64,000 nucleotides of DNA from contig CM076848.1 of assembly GCA_039519185.1 (NCBI GenBank), positions 60,042,778 to 60,106,777 of the forward strand. The letters are read 5' to 3'. This document shows positions 1-10,959 of this stretch, in pieces. The stretch's first letter is position 1, and each line of letters starts with the position of its first letter. The notes under the pieces were generated by a model. It did no database searches. It saw only the letters and a program-made list of their open reading frames with translations, and had not been told where the DNA came from. The DNA comes from Astragalus membranaceus (Eukaryota > Streptophyta > Magnoliopsida > Fabales > Fabaceae). The translations under genes and the position numbers were made by a program.

Positions 1-291
1 TTATTTTGTCGGAAAAATATGTGACAAATTTAACTTAATTTATGAAAGTGAAATACTATTAAATGAGGGACTCAGCTTGGAATTATTACTAGATACTACT
101 ATTTTGTTGTGGAAAATCATTTGAATCATCTATATTATTTTATAAATTATTTTTGAAGAACGCGGGTACCATGGTTAGATTTTTTTTTTCCGGTTACCGC
201 ACCGGCTGAGAACAATACTCGTTTTAGAACTGTGTGTATTATTCACTGGGATTTCATATCTCATTAGAGTGTTGTTTTCAGGGACTAAGAC
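1..291. other. Non-coding flank left of the CACTA terminus
   Basis: AT-rich sequence with no open frame that looks coding and no recognisable repeat family. It is probably the sequence into which the CACTA end at 292 was inserted. Confidence 0.4.
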
Positions 292-440
292 CACTACAAG
301 AAAATCGCTGATTTGCGACGGAAATATCCGTCGCAAATGCAAGAAATTCCGTCACAAAATGACCTTTGCGACGGATGTTTCCGTCGCAAAATATTCCGTC
401 GCAAAATTTCGTCGCAAATCCATCGCAAATATAAAAAAAA
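292..440 (+). mobile_element. CACTA (En/Spm) transposon terminus
   Basis: The segment opens with CACTACAAGAAAATCG, the classic plant CACTA inverted terminus. It is followed by dense subterminal repeats of TTTGCGACGGA and its complement TCCGTCGCAAA (about 300-430), the expected transposase-binding array. The orientation puts the element body to the right. I found no matching TTGTAGTG terminus downstream that would close it, so the right end is missing, was removed by the LINE or rearrangement near 9.6 kb, or was lost. Confidence 0.8.
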
Positions 441-753
441 TTAAAAAAAAATTAAAAAAATTAATATTTCATTCCATTTCCCTTTCAATTTCATTCCATT
501 TCCCTTTCAATTGACCTTATGAGGATCTATAAAGTAAAATTTCATAATCAGTTATAAAACATTTTGACTAAACTACTGAAGTGTAGAAAGTAAACAAATA
601 TTCAGATGCTATTGGATATACTCAAATATTGTTCCCTCAATTACTTAAATTAGAACACAAATTTATACCAAAAGCTATTCATGAATTAAAGATGAGAATA
701 AAAACTATAGCAAGTACAGATTAGGCACCTCCTCGTCACTTCCTGTTCCTGTA

Positions 754-803
754 TTAAGGTTTACCTATGTATTTAATAAAGTCGGTATCTATTAATAGAG
801 GCA
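754..803 (+). repeat. 50-bp perfect direct repeat, copy 1
   Basis: Fifty bases starting TTAAGGTTTACCTATG and ending ATTAATAGAGGCA recur unchanged at 2005-2054, 1251 bp downstream. Flanks differ at once on both sides. The origin is unclear: too long for a transposon TSD, too short for an LTR. Confidence 0.9.
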
Positions 804-2004
804 GCTAAAGTTGAATTAGCAGGTCCAACTAAACAGAAAATAACAGAGATGACTCCATCTATATGATAAATCTATAGACCATATGCGCAAAATAAAATAT
901 CATTAAATCTGCAAGTAATCAGTAATCCTAGTATAAACTCCAATTGTTCAGTATAAGCACTACATCAGTATTTCTTGGGACAAATCGTGAAACTTCAACA
1001 TCAGCACAGACAACATAACTAAGGGGCCAAGTCTTTGGCTTACCCCAACAGATCCGAGTCCTTCATATATTAGTAGCCTCCTATATACAGCCTGTAAATC
1101 ATGCAGCCTTTGGCATGCTTCGAAATGAGCTTTATTATAGAACTGCAACAACCCAAAGGGCGATAACTAGGAACTCTGAAACTGCAGCATCTAAAGTTTC
1201 ATGTCCTGGAATAAGAACCACATTAATGCACTATCACAGCTGCATGAAAATACTGCATTCCAACATAAAGTTTCATAGATTGAATTTCCAACTAACTATT
1301 TAAAATATCACACACACAAAACAAAACAGAATGGGCCAACCGTCAACCAGTTCAGCTGTAAAAACAGGGAATCGGAACCCAATTACAATATTGGAACAGT
1401 GAACACAAAACCATATTTGACAAACAACTAGATAACCAGGTTCAGCATCATTTGGTAACAAGGTCTACTGAGTAGTTGGGATTTTTTGTTCATGTTTTAA
1501 TCTTATACACTTGAGCTGTCTTCAGTAAAATAAGGAATGAAAGATAAAAGTCAAGGTGCAATTACAAGTGGTTTCCTAATTCAATCAAACTCAAAATTAT
1601 AAGTTAGCTCTGGTTATATGACAAGGTATGGAAGCGGACTAGGTTTCCAAGTTTCTAGGTGGGGTGTATGATCTTTAATTTATGCCTTTTAGTTTTCATC
1701 CTCCCTTGCCAATTGTCATTGTCAAATTTCTGTGCCCTCAAAAATCCTTGTGACTTTTGGTCAAAAAAGAATAATCCTTCTGACTTGTTTTTATTTTTTT
1801 TGCTTAACTGTGCACAAATAAAAAGTCAGAGTACTTGAGCAAAACACACAAGTAGATAGCAACAGAAGGTCTGTTTGGCCGCACCTTAAAATTTGAAAGG
1901 CCACAGCTAGAGAATAGCATCCAGCCACCGCTCTGCTGCTATTATAACTATGTTTAAAACTGAATGAAACTGCATGAGAGGTTAGTTTTGGTGTTCAAGT
2001 CATC

Positions 2005-2054
2005 TTAAGGTTTACCTATGTATTTAATAAAGTCGGTATCTATTAATAGAGGCA
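2005..2054 (+). repeat. 50-bp perfect direct repeat, copy 2
   Basis: Second copy of the repeat at 754-803, same orientation, with no sequence similarity outside the 50 bp. Confidence 0.9.
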
Positions 2055-2472
2055 ATACCAAATTTTGGTTTTTGAGAGAACAAAGTAATAGTTTATCTAA
2101 CTACCAAATATGATCTCTTCTATTTAGGAAGCTTATCTACCAAAATGAATTTTCGAAAAAACACAGCAAACGAAACAAAAAAAAAGTGGAAAGACGTAAT
2201 TTATGAAGGGAACAGATTAAAGACTTTTTTTTGACCAATAGATTAAAAACTTAAAATACATAGAACAATATAACTCATGGTTAAAAAATAAAAAATTTCA
2301 AGGTTGCAGATAACTTCTATGACATACTCTTCTTCACGAATCGTTATCCTCTATACTCAGCATTCTCATCAAAAAATCATCTATACTCAGCATTGAAAAC
2401 AGATTAACGTCATCATTAATAGGATTGTACAATATAGTAAACTCTAATAAAGGCCCCTCCTCTCCCACTTAC

Positions 2473-3360
2473 CTCTAGTCTGAAGTATTTCTTCACCCTG
2501 TTGGTATCAGGTTTTCCTGCAACTCCAGTTGATTCAATAATCTCCAAATTCTTTTTTTGTGTACCCAACCGACGAGCTGCACCCTGAAGTAAACAGAGAT
2601 GAGGAGATTACTATATCAGCGTCACATACATTAAAATCCCTTCAGACTTATACCGAAAATAGCAGCATAAAGACAGGATTTGTAAGTATGTAGGAGTAGG
2701 ACACTTACAGCTGCAGATGCATCTCGTCCAAGCTGTGCAAACTGAAGACCCAGGCCACCTTGATTGGCCAAGAAATGACCGGGTGGATAGCGGCTATTTG
2801 AAACCGCAAGCCAGTTTGGAGTGGACCTCCACATGCTTTGTTTGGTCAATTTGAAGCCCTGTCAATAAAAGGATACCACTGCATCTGTGTAAACAATATG
2901 CGGGAAAGAAACAACTATGGCTAAAAACCCAGAACATGTGCATAATACAAGATTTTGTTTAATATATGGCCCAAAACCTAGAACAGTTGCATAATACAGC
3001 AAAACATTTGAAAAGGCTATCCAAATGTATAACAAAAATTTACACACCTTGTTACTCAAAGGTGAGGTCGGAATTTCTATATTCAGAAAGAAGTTTTGGG
3101 GAAAAATTCCCTTTTCAGCATCCTTGATAGCTGCATTTATCCACGGTAAACAGACTGCTGCTGCATCCTTGAAATCTGTTTCTTGACTTTCATTTTTCTT
3201 CCTATAACAGAATTTGTCACCAATTCATAATCTCTACCACGAAAGCACAGTTAAAACGGAATCTATAGAATCATCAATTTACCAGTTTAATGATATAGAT
3301 AATGATGGTACGCCACCTAATAATGCCTCTCTTGCTCCAGCAACAACCCCAGAATATAAC
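2473..3360 (-). pseudogene. SurE-like 5'-nucleotidase/acid phosphatase fragment (four internal exons)
   Basis: Four minus-strand exons with consensus GT/AG borders: 3360-3283, 3201-3048, 2858-2709 and 2583-2473. Spliced, they read without a stop for about 164 codons and match the C-terminal half of plant SurE family phosphatases (known family; Mg-dependent nucleoside-monophosphate phosphatases). Landmarks are YSGVVAGAREAL, PSLSISLNW, VCLPWINAAIKD, FFLNIEIPTSPLSNKG, QSMWRSTPNW, LGRDASAA and NRVKKYFRLE. The N-terminal half with the catalytic DDG-containing region is absent: upstream lies a LINE 5' region with no further exon. The last exon after RLE is not found below 2473 although a GTAAGT donor is present. 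The reading frame is conserved, so the loss is recent or the fragment was captured as a block, perhaps by the CACTA whose end lies at 292. A split real gene with distant exons outside the window is the alternative. Confidence 0.8.
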
Positions 3361-3559
3361 CTGGAGTATTTTAACTAAAAATTCTCGCATCAATCAATTA
3401 ACATCAATATCCAATTAAAATGATAAGTTTGCATAAGTAAAACAACATTACATTGTGAAAGGATCAAGTATGATTTTATCTATTCATTCAATAACACTGT
3501 TTTTTTAATATTTGGAAGTTTGAGCGAGATTAGCTTAACTTATACCATTTGACCCTCAA

Positions 3560-6500
3560 AGTGTGGATTAGCAGCCGCCGCCGACGCGAATCCTGACTAT
3601 CATCTTCCGCCGCTTTGTTTCAGGATCTCGCCTTTGCTTGCCCTTCTATGCACTCGAACTTACAGTGATGATCTAATTCCCTGTTTCGCTGCGTTCTGTC
3701 CTGGTTCGGTCTCCTCGGCTTCGTCTCTGGTTGCGCTCTGTTCTGGTTTGTGTTGGGTTTCTCTGCTCAGGTTTGCTTTGGCGTTTTTGCGTTGATGCTA
3801 CCTGGCTGCAAGACTACATCTCGTTTTTCTCCTATATGAGAGTTTGTTGTTTCTCCTCTGTGAGAGTTTGTGTTATCCTCCTCTGTGAGAAGTGGGTCCG
3901 GCGGTGAATATCAACGTAGATCTAGAACGTTGTGAAAAGATTATTGCTTGGAAATTGATGATCCAGTTGTATTACCACTATCACACGAAGTAACAGTTCA
4001 TGAAAAAACTGATTCAGACCAGAACAAACCAAATCATTCATTGATAATAATCTCGGATCAGCTTCGGTTTCATGTAACCCAGGTCGCATCGTTCTTTTCT
4101 TGCTCTCTTTGGTTTGTCCTGATATGATTTTTATTAAATCTAAGCTTATTAGTCCTCTGTTTTACTTTTCATGCCCTATTTCATGCTTTGTTTCATGCCC
4201 ATTTTAAGCTTATTTGTTATTGTTTTGATGCTTTTGGTGATCTTATGTTTTCGGTTCCTATATTTGCATATCAAATCTTAATTTTATGTATTTTTTTTCC
4301 GTGTTTTTCAATAAGTCTTGTTCTCTATAATTATTTTAAAAAAAGAAAAAACATAGTCTTGTTTTACTTTATCTTGTTTTACTTTATCATGTTGGTTGGG
4401 TTTAGTTGGGATTAGTTGGGTTCTGTTTGATTTGTTTTTACTGTTCGGCATGCGTTAAATCTGGTTTTTTTATCTATCTTGTGATTATTCTGAATTTTTT
4501 GGTATGCGATGAGAGGAGCTACAAGCGGCGGCCGGTATCTCCATCATTACCGGCAGGAAGGCGATCTGTGTCCCAAGAGAGACAGCAAAGGGCGAGAGCT
4601 AGGAGGGTGGAAGGTGGTGCAATCAAAGTGGCTGAAGAAGATTGATATTGCATCTAAGGTCAAGTTGGATGATGAGGAGAGGAGAAGGTTGGTATCGTTA
4701 TTTTTCACCAATTTTCCGGATTCACTCAAGGCCTGGGATATGTTTCATCTCTTTTCCATTCATGGGAGAGTTATGGAGGTTGTGATTCCGGGGCTGAAGG
4801 AAGGGCGGAGGAAAAGATTTGGTTTTGTGAGGTTTAAGGATGTGAGGGATCCTGAATTGATGGCGATCAAGCTCGACAATGTCTTCATTAGAGGGATCAA
4901 GCTTCATGTCAATATGCCAAGGTTCGATCGGGAGGTAAGAGTTGAAGTGGGGGCAAAGAAGGTGCTAGTTGAACGTGAATGCGGGATTAAAAAGGTGTTA
5001 GGTGTAGGTGATCGTGGATCTATTGGTGTGTCGAGGAAGAAGGATTATTCGGCTCAACATCAACAGCATAGTGGTATCAAAAATCAACCTGAGATAGTGA
5101 ACAAGGTTTGGGCGAAGAAGAGGGACAATGGTGTTGAAGATGTTCGGGGATGTCTTTTTTCTTTCAATGCTGAAGAAGATACGATGGCTCGATTGAGGAA
5201 AGCTATGGTGGGAGAGGTAGTATGGCCGGGTAAGTCTTATGCTATTCAAGAGGAGTTCGCTATGCAAGGTGTTTTCTCGATTAAAGCAACACCTTTGGGT
5301 GCAAATTGGGTTCTCTTAGAAGGAGCTAAAGACGAAGAAGACTTCATGGAGTTTGTTGAGGAAGCAAAAGATTGGTTATTTCAATGGTTTCGTTGGATTC
5401 GCCCATGGAAACCAGAGGATGTTGATCGTGAGCGCGTAGCTTGGATTAGATGTTTTGGGGTCCCGGTCCATGCGTGGAACGGTGATTTCTTTTCTAAATT
5501 ATCAGAGCATGTAGGTACTTACTTATATTCAGACGACAACACTGAGAGGAAGAAGTCGTTGGATGTTGCTAGGGTGTTAATTCGAACTAAGTCCATGGAG
5601 TCCTTGTCTAAGACCTTTACGGTGAGTATCAATAATGTTATTTATCCGATTAAGATTGTGGAAGATTGGTGTGGGCCTCTTCAATGGAGTCAACCGGTGG
5701 AGAAAGATAAGAATACCGAAGAGTCCTCTGACTCCGAATGTTGGTCTAAGGAGGAGGAGTGGCGTGAGGTTGAAGGTGTTGAAGGACGAAGTCTCGATGA
5801 CGATTTTGAGGAGGATGATGTTGGTGGTGATGATGATTTTCATGCTATTATGTCTCAGCATCAATCTAGGAGTAACGGTTTGCATTGCATTGATACGGCA
5901 AAAACGGCAAATAATGATAAAATATCAACGGCTCATTCTGAAGGGGTTTTTGTGTCAAGTGACAATGGTAATGATTTGAATACCTTTTCAAAGTCAGACT
6001 CAAGTTCTATTAGGATCAATGATACATTTAGCTCCAATACGGACAAGGCTCACGACTTATCTTTGGGCTTAGATGGAGAGTCTAAGGGGGGAAGATCTGA
6101 GAAGGGGGTGATGTCTTCGGCTGCTGTTGAACCTGTTAAGGCTAGTAGGCCTAGTGTAAGCCCAACTTTAGAACTTCCTTCAATCCATGTGGATCCAACC
6201 CCTGTGGACCCAGTTGAGTATCGGATCTTAACCAGAAAAGAGAAGAAGTATCTCAGCGTGTCTTTACCAAAGAAGATGAGAGCTGGATTGAAATCACAGA
6301 AGGTGGTGCGCAATCTTGCGGAGGTTTCTGACAAGGAGTTCCATGGTTCTCAGGCGCCGGAGGTGGAAGAGAGGGCCAATTCATCGTCTCTGTTTTCGGC
6401 TGGAGCGGTGTTATGTGATGGGTCTATAGACAGTTCTGATATCAGAGGTTGTAATAACAAATTTTGGGCTTTACAGAGCAAGGCGGTGGCGCGCCGTGTG

Positions 6501-9500
6501 TGGGAGACTGCGAAGAATTTAGGTGTCGAAGGAATCAGGCCAGAGGAAGTTTATATTGAAGAAATTTCTCAAGGAGAAAAGAGAGATGAGGTAGCAAGGA
6601 AGAAGGGGAAGAATGCAGCTGGTTCCCGATGATTATTTTATCTCTCAATATGCGTGGGTGGGGTGACAGAGCTAAAAGGCATCACCTGAGATCGTTAATT
6701 TCTACAGGTAATTTTAATTTCATCTGTTTACAGGAAACTAAAAGGGAGATTTTGGAGGAAAATCATATTAGTCAATTGTGGGGTAATCTTTTGTTTGAGT
6801 ATGTCGTTAAACCGGCTAATGGTCATTCTGGAGGCTTATTGTCATCTTGGGTGGCTGGTTCTTGTGATCTTAAGTTCTCGTTTATGGGTACAGGATTTAT
6901 TGGGGTGGCTTTGAATGTTGATAATTCTTTGTTGTATGTGGTAAACGTTTATGCGCCTTGTTATTTGAATGGGAAACGTCAGGGGTGGGAGGAATTGAAA
7001 GCGTATAAACAGTCTCTTGATGAAGGGGACTGGTGTCTGGTAGGAGATTTTAATTGTGTCACAAGAGTTGAGGAAAGGAAAGGTATAGGGGTAAGGGGGT
7101 CTATTCAGGAAGTTAACGAGTTTAATGCTTTTATTTCGGATATGGATTTACTTGATGTCTCAGTTACTGGTAATGTTTTTTCTTGGTTTTGCTCGGATGG
7201 GATTTCTATGAGTAGACTGGATAGGTTTCTTATTTCTCCTAATTTGGTTGACAAGTGGAACATCTCGGGTCAATGGATAGGGAAGAGGAATATCTCTGAT
7301 CACTGCCCTATTTGGCTGCTCAGATCTAATGTTGATTGGGGTCCGAAACCTTTTCGGTTTGTTAATGCTTGGTTTCACCATGCTAAGTTTAAAGAGTTTG
7401 TTAAGGATAGTTGGTCTCAAATTCAGGTTTCTGGGAATAAAGCTTATGTTTTAAAGGAGAAAATGAAGATGTTGAAAGAGAAGTTGCGAGTGTGGAACAA
7501 AGAGGTGTTTGGAGTGGTTGACTTGAATATAGAGGAGGATGTCAAGGAGTTGAATAACTTAGATCAAATGCTCATTGAGCATTGGGATGAGGCCACAGTT
7601 TCTAAAAGAAAGGAAGTCTCTGTGTCTTTTTGGAAGCAAATCAGATTGAAGGAAAGTATTCTTCATCAAAAGAGTAGGGCGCGTTGGATCAAAGAGGGTG
7701 ACGTGAATTCTAAATATTTTCACTCTATGTTGAAGTTTAAAAAGAGGAAAAATATTCTAAAGTTGTTAGATGATGAGGAAAGGCTTATTGAAGATGTTTT
7801 TGTGGTTAAAGATAAGGTGAAGAATTTTTTTCAAAATGGATTTACGGAGCCGCTGTATGGTAGACCTGTGTTGAATGATACGATGTTTAATCAAATCTCT
7901 TCGGAAGCGAATGATTACCTGGTCATGCCTTTCGAAGAGGAGGAGATTAGGGAGGGGATTTGGAGTTGTGATGGAGATAAAAGCCCGGGTCCTGATGGTT
8001 TTAATCTGAGGTTCTTTAAGGAGAATTGGGATTTGTTGAAGAATGACATTGTGGGAGTTTTTTCAGAATTCTACGCCAAGGCTCACATTCCTAAAGCGTT
8101 CTCGGTCTCTTTCCTAACTCTCATTCCCAAAAATGATCATCCTCAAGGGTTGGGGGAGTATAGGCCCATTTGTTTAATTGGGAGTATCTATAAGATTCTT
8201 TCAAAGGTGTTGGCCAACAGGTTAAAGAAGGTTCTTCTTATGGTGATTTCTAAGTGTCAGTCGGCTTTTCTTGGTGGTCGGAATATTCTTGATGGGGTAG
8301 TGATTGTTAATGAGATTGTTGATTTGGCGAAGCGTAATAAGGAGGAGTGCATGTTGTTTAAAGTGGATTTTGAGAAAGCTTATGACTCCGTCTCTTGGTC
8401 GTTCCTCTTTGATATGTTAACTAAGTTCGGGTTTGATCTTAAGTGGATTCGTTGGATTAGAGCGTGTGTGTCTTCTTCTTCTTTATCGGTTTTGGTCAAC
8501 GGAAGCCCAACTCAAGATTTCTTGGTGCAAAGGGGATTGCGTCAGGGGGATCCTCTATCTCCTTTTTTATTCTTGTTAGTGGCTGAGGGTCTTGCTCGGT
8601 TGGTGGATAAGGCGGTGGGGGTAGGGGTTTTTGAGGGGTTTGTAATTAATGAAAACCTTAGTTATCCGCTTGTTCAATTTGCTGATGATACCGTTCTTAT
8701 TGGGAAGCCGTCTTGGAATAACCTTTGGGGTCTAAAATCTATTCTCAGCAGCTTTGAACTCGTCTCCGGATTGAAGGTCAATTTCATCAAAAGTAAGCTT
8801 ATTGGTATTAATGTGCCTGATAATTTTATGGAGCAAGCTTCAGTATTCCTTCATTGCAGGGCGGAATCCATTCCGTTCAACTTTCTTGGCCTTCCCGTTG
8901 GTGCTAATCCGAGGCGAAAAGGGACTTGGAATCCGGTTGTGCAAAAGTTTCGGTCTAGGCTGGCATCTTGGAAGGGGCGCAATTTATCTATAGGAGGTCG
9001 GGTTACGCTTATCAACTCGGTCCTTAGTAGTTTACCTTTGTATTTCTTTTCTTTCTACAAAGCACCAAAAGTGGTTATTAGGGAGATGATAAAGATTCAA
9101 AGAGATTTTCACTGGGGAGTTAAGGAGGATGCGAGAGGTATGTATTGGGTGGCTTGGGATAAGGTTTGTAGGGAGAAAAATGAGGGAGGTCTTGGTATCA
9201 AAAACTTGGAGAATTTCAATATTTCCTTATTGTCTAAATGGAAGTGGCGTTGTTTGGTGGACGAGAATGCGAATTGGAGAGGTCTATTAAGTCATAGATA
9301 TGGTGAGTTGTCGGGATTTATGTCTAGTGATTCCGTCAGGAGTATGAGATCAGATTCTTTGTGGTGGAGGGATCTTTGTATTGTTGGTAAAGAAGAAATG
9401 GGGGACGATTGGTTCAAAGATTGTATTCGGAGAGAATTGGGCAGTGGTGAGGGTGTCAATCTTTGGAAACATCAGTGGATTGGTCACCAACCATTGTCTA

Positions 9501-9596
9501 TCGTGTTTCCTAATTTATTTGTAGGTTGTACCGATAAGGATCTCACTGTGGCTGAAGCTGGTTGTTGGAGACGAGATGTATGGAGTTGGCTGAAAG
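3560..9596 (+). mobile_element. Plant L1-type LINE, 3'-truncated
   Basis: A non-LTR retrotransposon with a GC-richer 5' leader (from about 3560; the exact 5' end is uncertain), ORF1 at 4509 and ORF2 at 6629. Both ORFs are long and open, which indicates a young insertion. The 3' part of ORF2 (zinc-binding C-terminal region and any RNase H), the 3' UTR and the poly-A tail are missing: at 9597 the sequence switches to a 414-bp segment that is repeated at 11461. No target-site duplication can therefore be defined. Confidence 0.9.
4509..6632 (+). CDS. LINE ORF1 protein (RRM plus DUF4283-type region)
   Basis: A 707-residue nucleic-acid-binding ORF1. Residues about 65-135 form an RNA recognition motif: the RNP2-like stretch VSLFFTNFPDS and the RNP1-like RFGFVRFKDV are clear. 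Residues about 215-390 resemble the DUF4283 region common in plant L1 ORF1 proteins, including WFRWIRPWKPED, WIRCFGVPVHAW and the closing DWCGPLQW. The rest is acidic, serine-rich linker and a basic C-terminus ending near KKGKNAAGSR. I see no CCHC zinc knuckle after DUF4283, which many relatives carry. By family knowledge it coats the LINE RNA in the retrotransposition particle. The stop codon overlaps the ORF2 start as ATGA (6629-6632). The start at 4509 is the first ATG of the long frame, but a later start near the RRM would also work. Confidence 0.88.
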   Translation: MRGATSGGRYLHHYRQEGDLCPKRDSKGRELGGWKVVQSKWLKKIDIASKVKLDDEERRRLVSLFFTNFPDSLKAWDMFHLFSIHGRVMEVVIPGLKEGRRKRFGFVRFKDVRDPELMAIKLDNVFIRGIKLHVNMPRFDREVRVEVGAKKVLVERECGIKKVLGVGDRGSIGVSRKKDYSAQHQQHSGIKNQPEIVNKVWAKKRDNGVEDVRGCLFSFNAEEDTMARLRKAMVGEVVWPGKSYAIQEEFAMQGVFSIKATPLGANWVLLEGAKDEEDFMEFVEEAKDWLFQWFRWIRPWKPEDVDRERVAWIRCFGVPVHAWNGDFFSKLSEHVGTYLYSDDNTERKKSLDVARVLIRTKSMESLSKTFTVSINNVIYPIKIVEDWCGPLQWSQPVEKDKNTEESSDSECWSKEEEWREVEGVEGRSLDDDFEEDDVGGDDDFHAIMSQHQSRSNGLHCIDTAKTANNDKISTAHSEGVFVSSDNGNDLNTFSKSDSSSIRINDTFSSNTDKAHDLSLGLDGESKGGRSEKGVMSSAAVEPVKASRPSVSPTLELPSIHVDPTPVDPVEYRILTRKEKKYLSVSLPKKMRAGLKSQKVVRNLAEVSDKEFHGSQAPEVEERANSSSLFSAGAVLCDGSIDSSDIRGCNNKFWALQSKAVARRVWETAKNLGVEGIRPEEVYIEEISQGEKRDEVARKKGKNAAGSR

Positions 9597-9691
9597 CGAG
9601 GGAATTCAATGAATGTACCCTAAATCGAGAGACAGAATCGTCTACAACTTGTATTAAAATGAAACTTTTTAAAAGTTTCCTTGATTTTTAA
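6629..9691 (+). CDS. LINE ORF2 endonuclease/reverse transcriptase, C-terminus lost
   Basis: The open frame is 1020 codons. LINE sequence ends at about residue 989 (9596); the rest is unrelated sequence read through to a chance stop. Residues 1-230 form an APE-type endonuclease: SLNMRG, LQETK (catalytic Glu near 36), GDFN (near 140) and SDH (near 222) are all present. The reverse transcriptase covers about 440-760 with SPGPDGFN, LIPK, YRPICLIGSIYKILSKVLA, the first catalytic Asp in KVDFEKAYDSV, LRQGDPLSPFLF and the active-site FADD near 684. Full plant L1 ORF2 proteins usually run to about 1,250-1,400 residues, so the C-terminal zinc/RNase H region is missing. Known role: nicks target DNA and copies LINE RNA into it. 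Catalytic residues look intact, but without its 3' end the element should not be mobile by itself. Confidence 0.92.
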   Translation: MIILSLNMRGWGDRAKRHHLRSLISTGNFNFICLQETKREILEENHISQLWGNLLFEYVVKPANGHSGGLLSSWVAGSCDLKFSFMGTGFIGVALNVDNSLLYVVNVYAPCYLNGKRQGWEELKAYKQSLDEGDWCLVGDFNCVTRVEERKGIGVRGSIQEVNEFNAFISDMDLLDVSVTGNVFSWFCSDGISMSRLDRFLISPNLVDKWNISGQWIGKRNISDHCPIWLLRSNVDWGPKPFRFVNAWFHHAKFKEFVKDSWSQIQVSGNKAYVLKEKMKMLKEKLRVWNKEVFGVVDLNIEEDVKELNNLDQMLIEHWDEATVSKRKEVSVSFWKQIRLKESILHQKSRARWIKEGDVNSKYFHSMLKFKKRKNILKLLDDEERLIEDVFVVKDKVKNFFQNGFTEPLYGRPVLNDTMFNQISSEANDYLVMPFEEEEIREGIWSCDGDKSPGPDGFNLRFFKENWDLLKNDIVGVFSEFYAKAHIPKAFSVSFLTLIPKNDHPQGLGEYRPICLIGSIYKILSKVLANRLKKVLLMVISKCQSAFLGGRNILDGVVIVNEIVDLAKRNKEECMLFKVDFEKAYDSVSWSFLFDMLTKFGFDLKWIRWIRACVSSSSLSVLVNGSPTQDFLVQRGLRQGDPLSPFLFLLVAEGLARLVDKAVGVGVFEGFVINENLSYPLVQFADDTVLIGKPSWNNLWGLKSILSSFELVSGLKVNFIKSKLIGINVPDNFMEQASVFLHCRAESIPFNFLGLPVGANPRRKGTWNPVVQKFRSRLASWKGRNLSIGGRVTLINSVLSSLPLYFFSFYKAPKVVIREMIKIQRDFHWGVKEDARGMYWVAWDKVCREKNEGGLGIKNLENFNISLLSKWKWRCLVDENANWRGLLSHRYGELSGFMSSDSVRSMRSDSLWWRDLCIVGKEEMGDDWFKDCIRRELGSGEGVNLWKHQWIGHQPLSIVFPNLFVGCTDKDLTVAEAGCWRRDVWSWLKAREFNECTLNRETESSTTCIKMKLFKSFLDF

Positions 9692-10010
9692 TAGGAGTAG
9701 TCTAGGCTATCACATCACATTGTTCTATGCCGGAGAATCAATAAATTAAGGAGAAAATGATATTATTGCTTTAATGTACTATCGCAGTGGAGTAGATTGT
9801 ATATAAGTGCTTTTGTTATAACCAACCACAAGCCACAAGAGGAATGAATTCTGCCATCATATCAGGAATTAATGCCATTTTGCAAGAATTAAAGCATTAA
9901 CTCACCCATAAGACCAAGTTCTCCTCTCCTGGGGACCTTCTCACTTCAATTGGCTTCTGACCAGTAATGAGCTCCAATAAAACCACTCCAAAAGCATAAA
10001 CAGAAGTCTT
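9597..10010 (+). repeat. 414-bp direct repeat, copy 1 (abuts truncated LINE)
   Basis: Matches 11461-11874 base for base wherever I compared it (offset 1864). It begins CGAGGGAATTCAATG. On the left it is fused to LINE ORF2, on the right to AT-rich DNA. It carries the 3' part of a receptor-kinase exon on the minus strand (10010-9906). Copy 2 holds the complete exon, so copy 2 is probably the donor. Confidence 0.9.
9906..10010 (-). pseudogene. Truncated duplicate of receptor-like kinase exon
   Basis: Minus-strand reading TSVYAFGVVLLELITGQKPIE followed by a G-GTGAGT donor, identical to the exon at 11893-11770 but cut at its 5' side by the repeat border at 10010. Not functional by itself. Confidence 0.8.
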
Positions 10011-10238
10011 AAAGTGAAGGAAAATGAAAAGATTGTAACATATCTCTATTAAAAACCAACTATAATAAATAGTACTAATCAAAATAATAATTTTGAGACA
10101 CCAAAAGGCAACAAAAATCAAAACATCACAATTCAAGAATTTTTTAAATAATAAGTTAGAGACACCAATAAGGGAGAAAAAAATTTAAATAAAAATTAAA
10201 AAGGGAGGAAAATTCACAAATCAAGAGTCAAGCTTCTT

Positions 10239-10240
<2 letters not shown>

Positions 10241-10287
<47 letters not shown>
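10241..10287. repeat. (AT)n microsatellite, 47 bp
   Basis: Uninterrupted AT dinucleotide run followed by degenerate AT-rich sequence. Confidence 0.97.
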
Positions 10288-10290
<3 letters not shown>

Positions 10291-10955
10291 TATAAAATAT
10301 AGATATATAGATATATAAAAATATAAATATAGATATATTATAATATATTATATTATATGATATTATATTATCCTCAAAGATATTGTTAGTTGTTATTATC
10401 AATTTTTATATTTCCATAAGAAAATATCATTTTGATATAAATAAAAAATAATTAATTAATAATCCACTAAGAGAATTATCCTCGAATCTCTTCAAATTGA
10501 ATTTCACTTAAATCATTTATCATTAACACTATTTATATAAAAAAATAAAATAGAGCAAAGGAGAACTATTAGAATAAAACTAAACTATCTTATAAAAAAA
10601 GAATAAAACTAAACTAATAGAACGAAACTAAATCACAGGTAGCCAACTCTTGGAATAGCTTACGTTATGAAACTAATTAAATCAATCCTACATAAATCCA
10701 ATAAAACTCAAATAAAGTTGAAGAGAACTATTAAAAAGATAGCTATTGAAACAAAACTTAAACTAATAGACCAAAACTAATTAACACGGTAACTATTAAC
10801 TAACTCTTAGAATTCCATTTTTCTTTCTAAAAATAAAAGCTAAAAAGACACTATTCATATAACTAAAGAATAATGAAAACTATAAATATAAATTATACAT
10901 AAATATAGATAAAAAATGAGTAGCATTCTAGAAGCTCCATTAGAGCATTCTTCAC

Positions 10956-10959
<4 letters not shown>

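Larger units (their letters stand above)
441..2472. other. Non-coding stretch, possibly CACTA interior
   Basis: About 2 kb without a convincing gene. The short open frames have no family resemblance. The only structure I see is a pyrimidine-rich repeat near 468-512 (ATTTCATTCCATTTCCCTTTC twice) and the 50-bp direct repeat listed separately. It may be interior sequence of the CACTA element starting at 292, but no transposase motif is visible. Confidence 0.35.
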
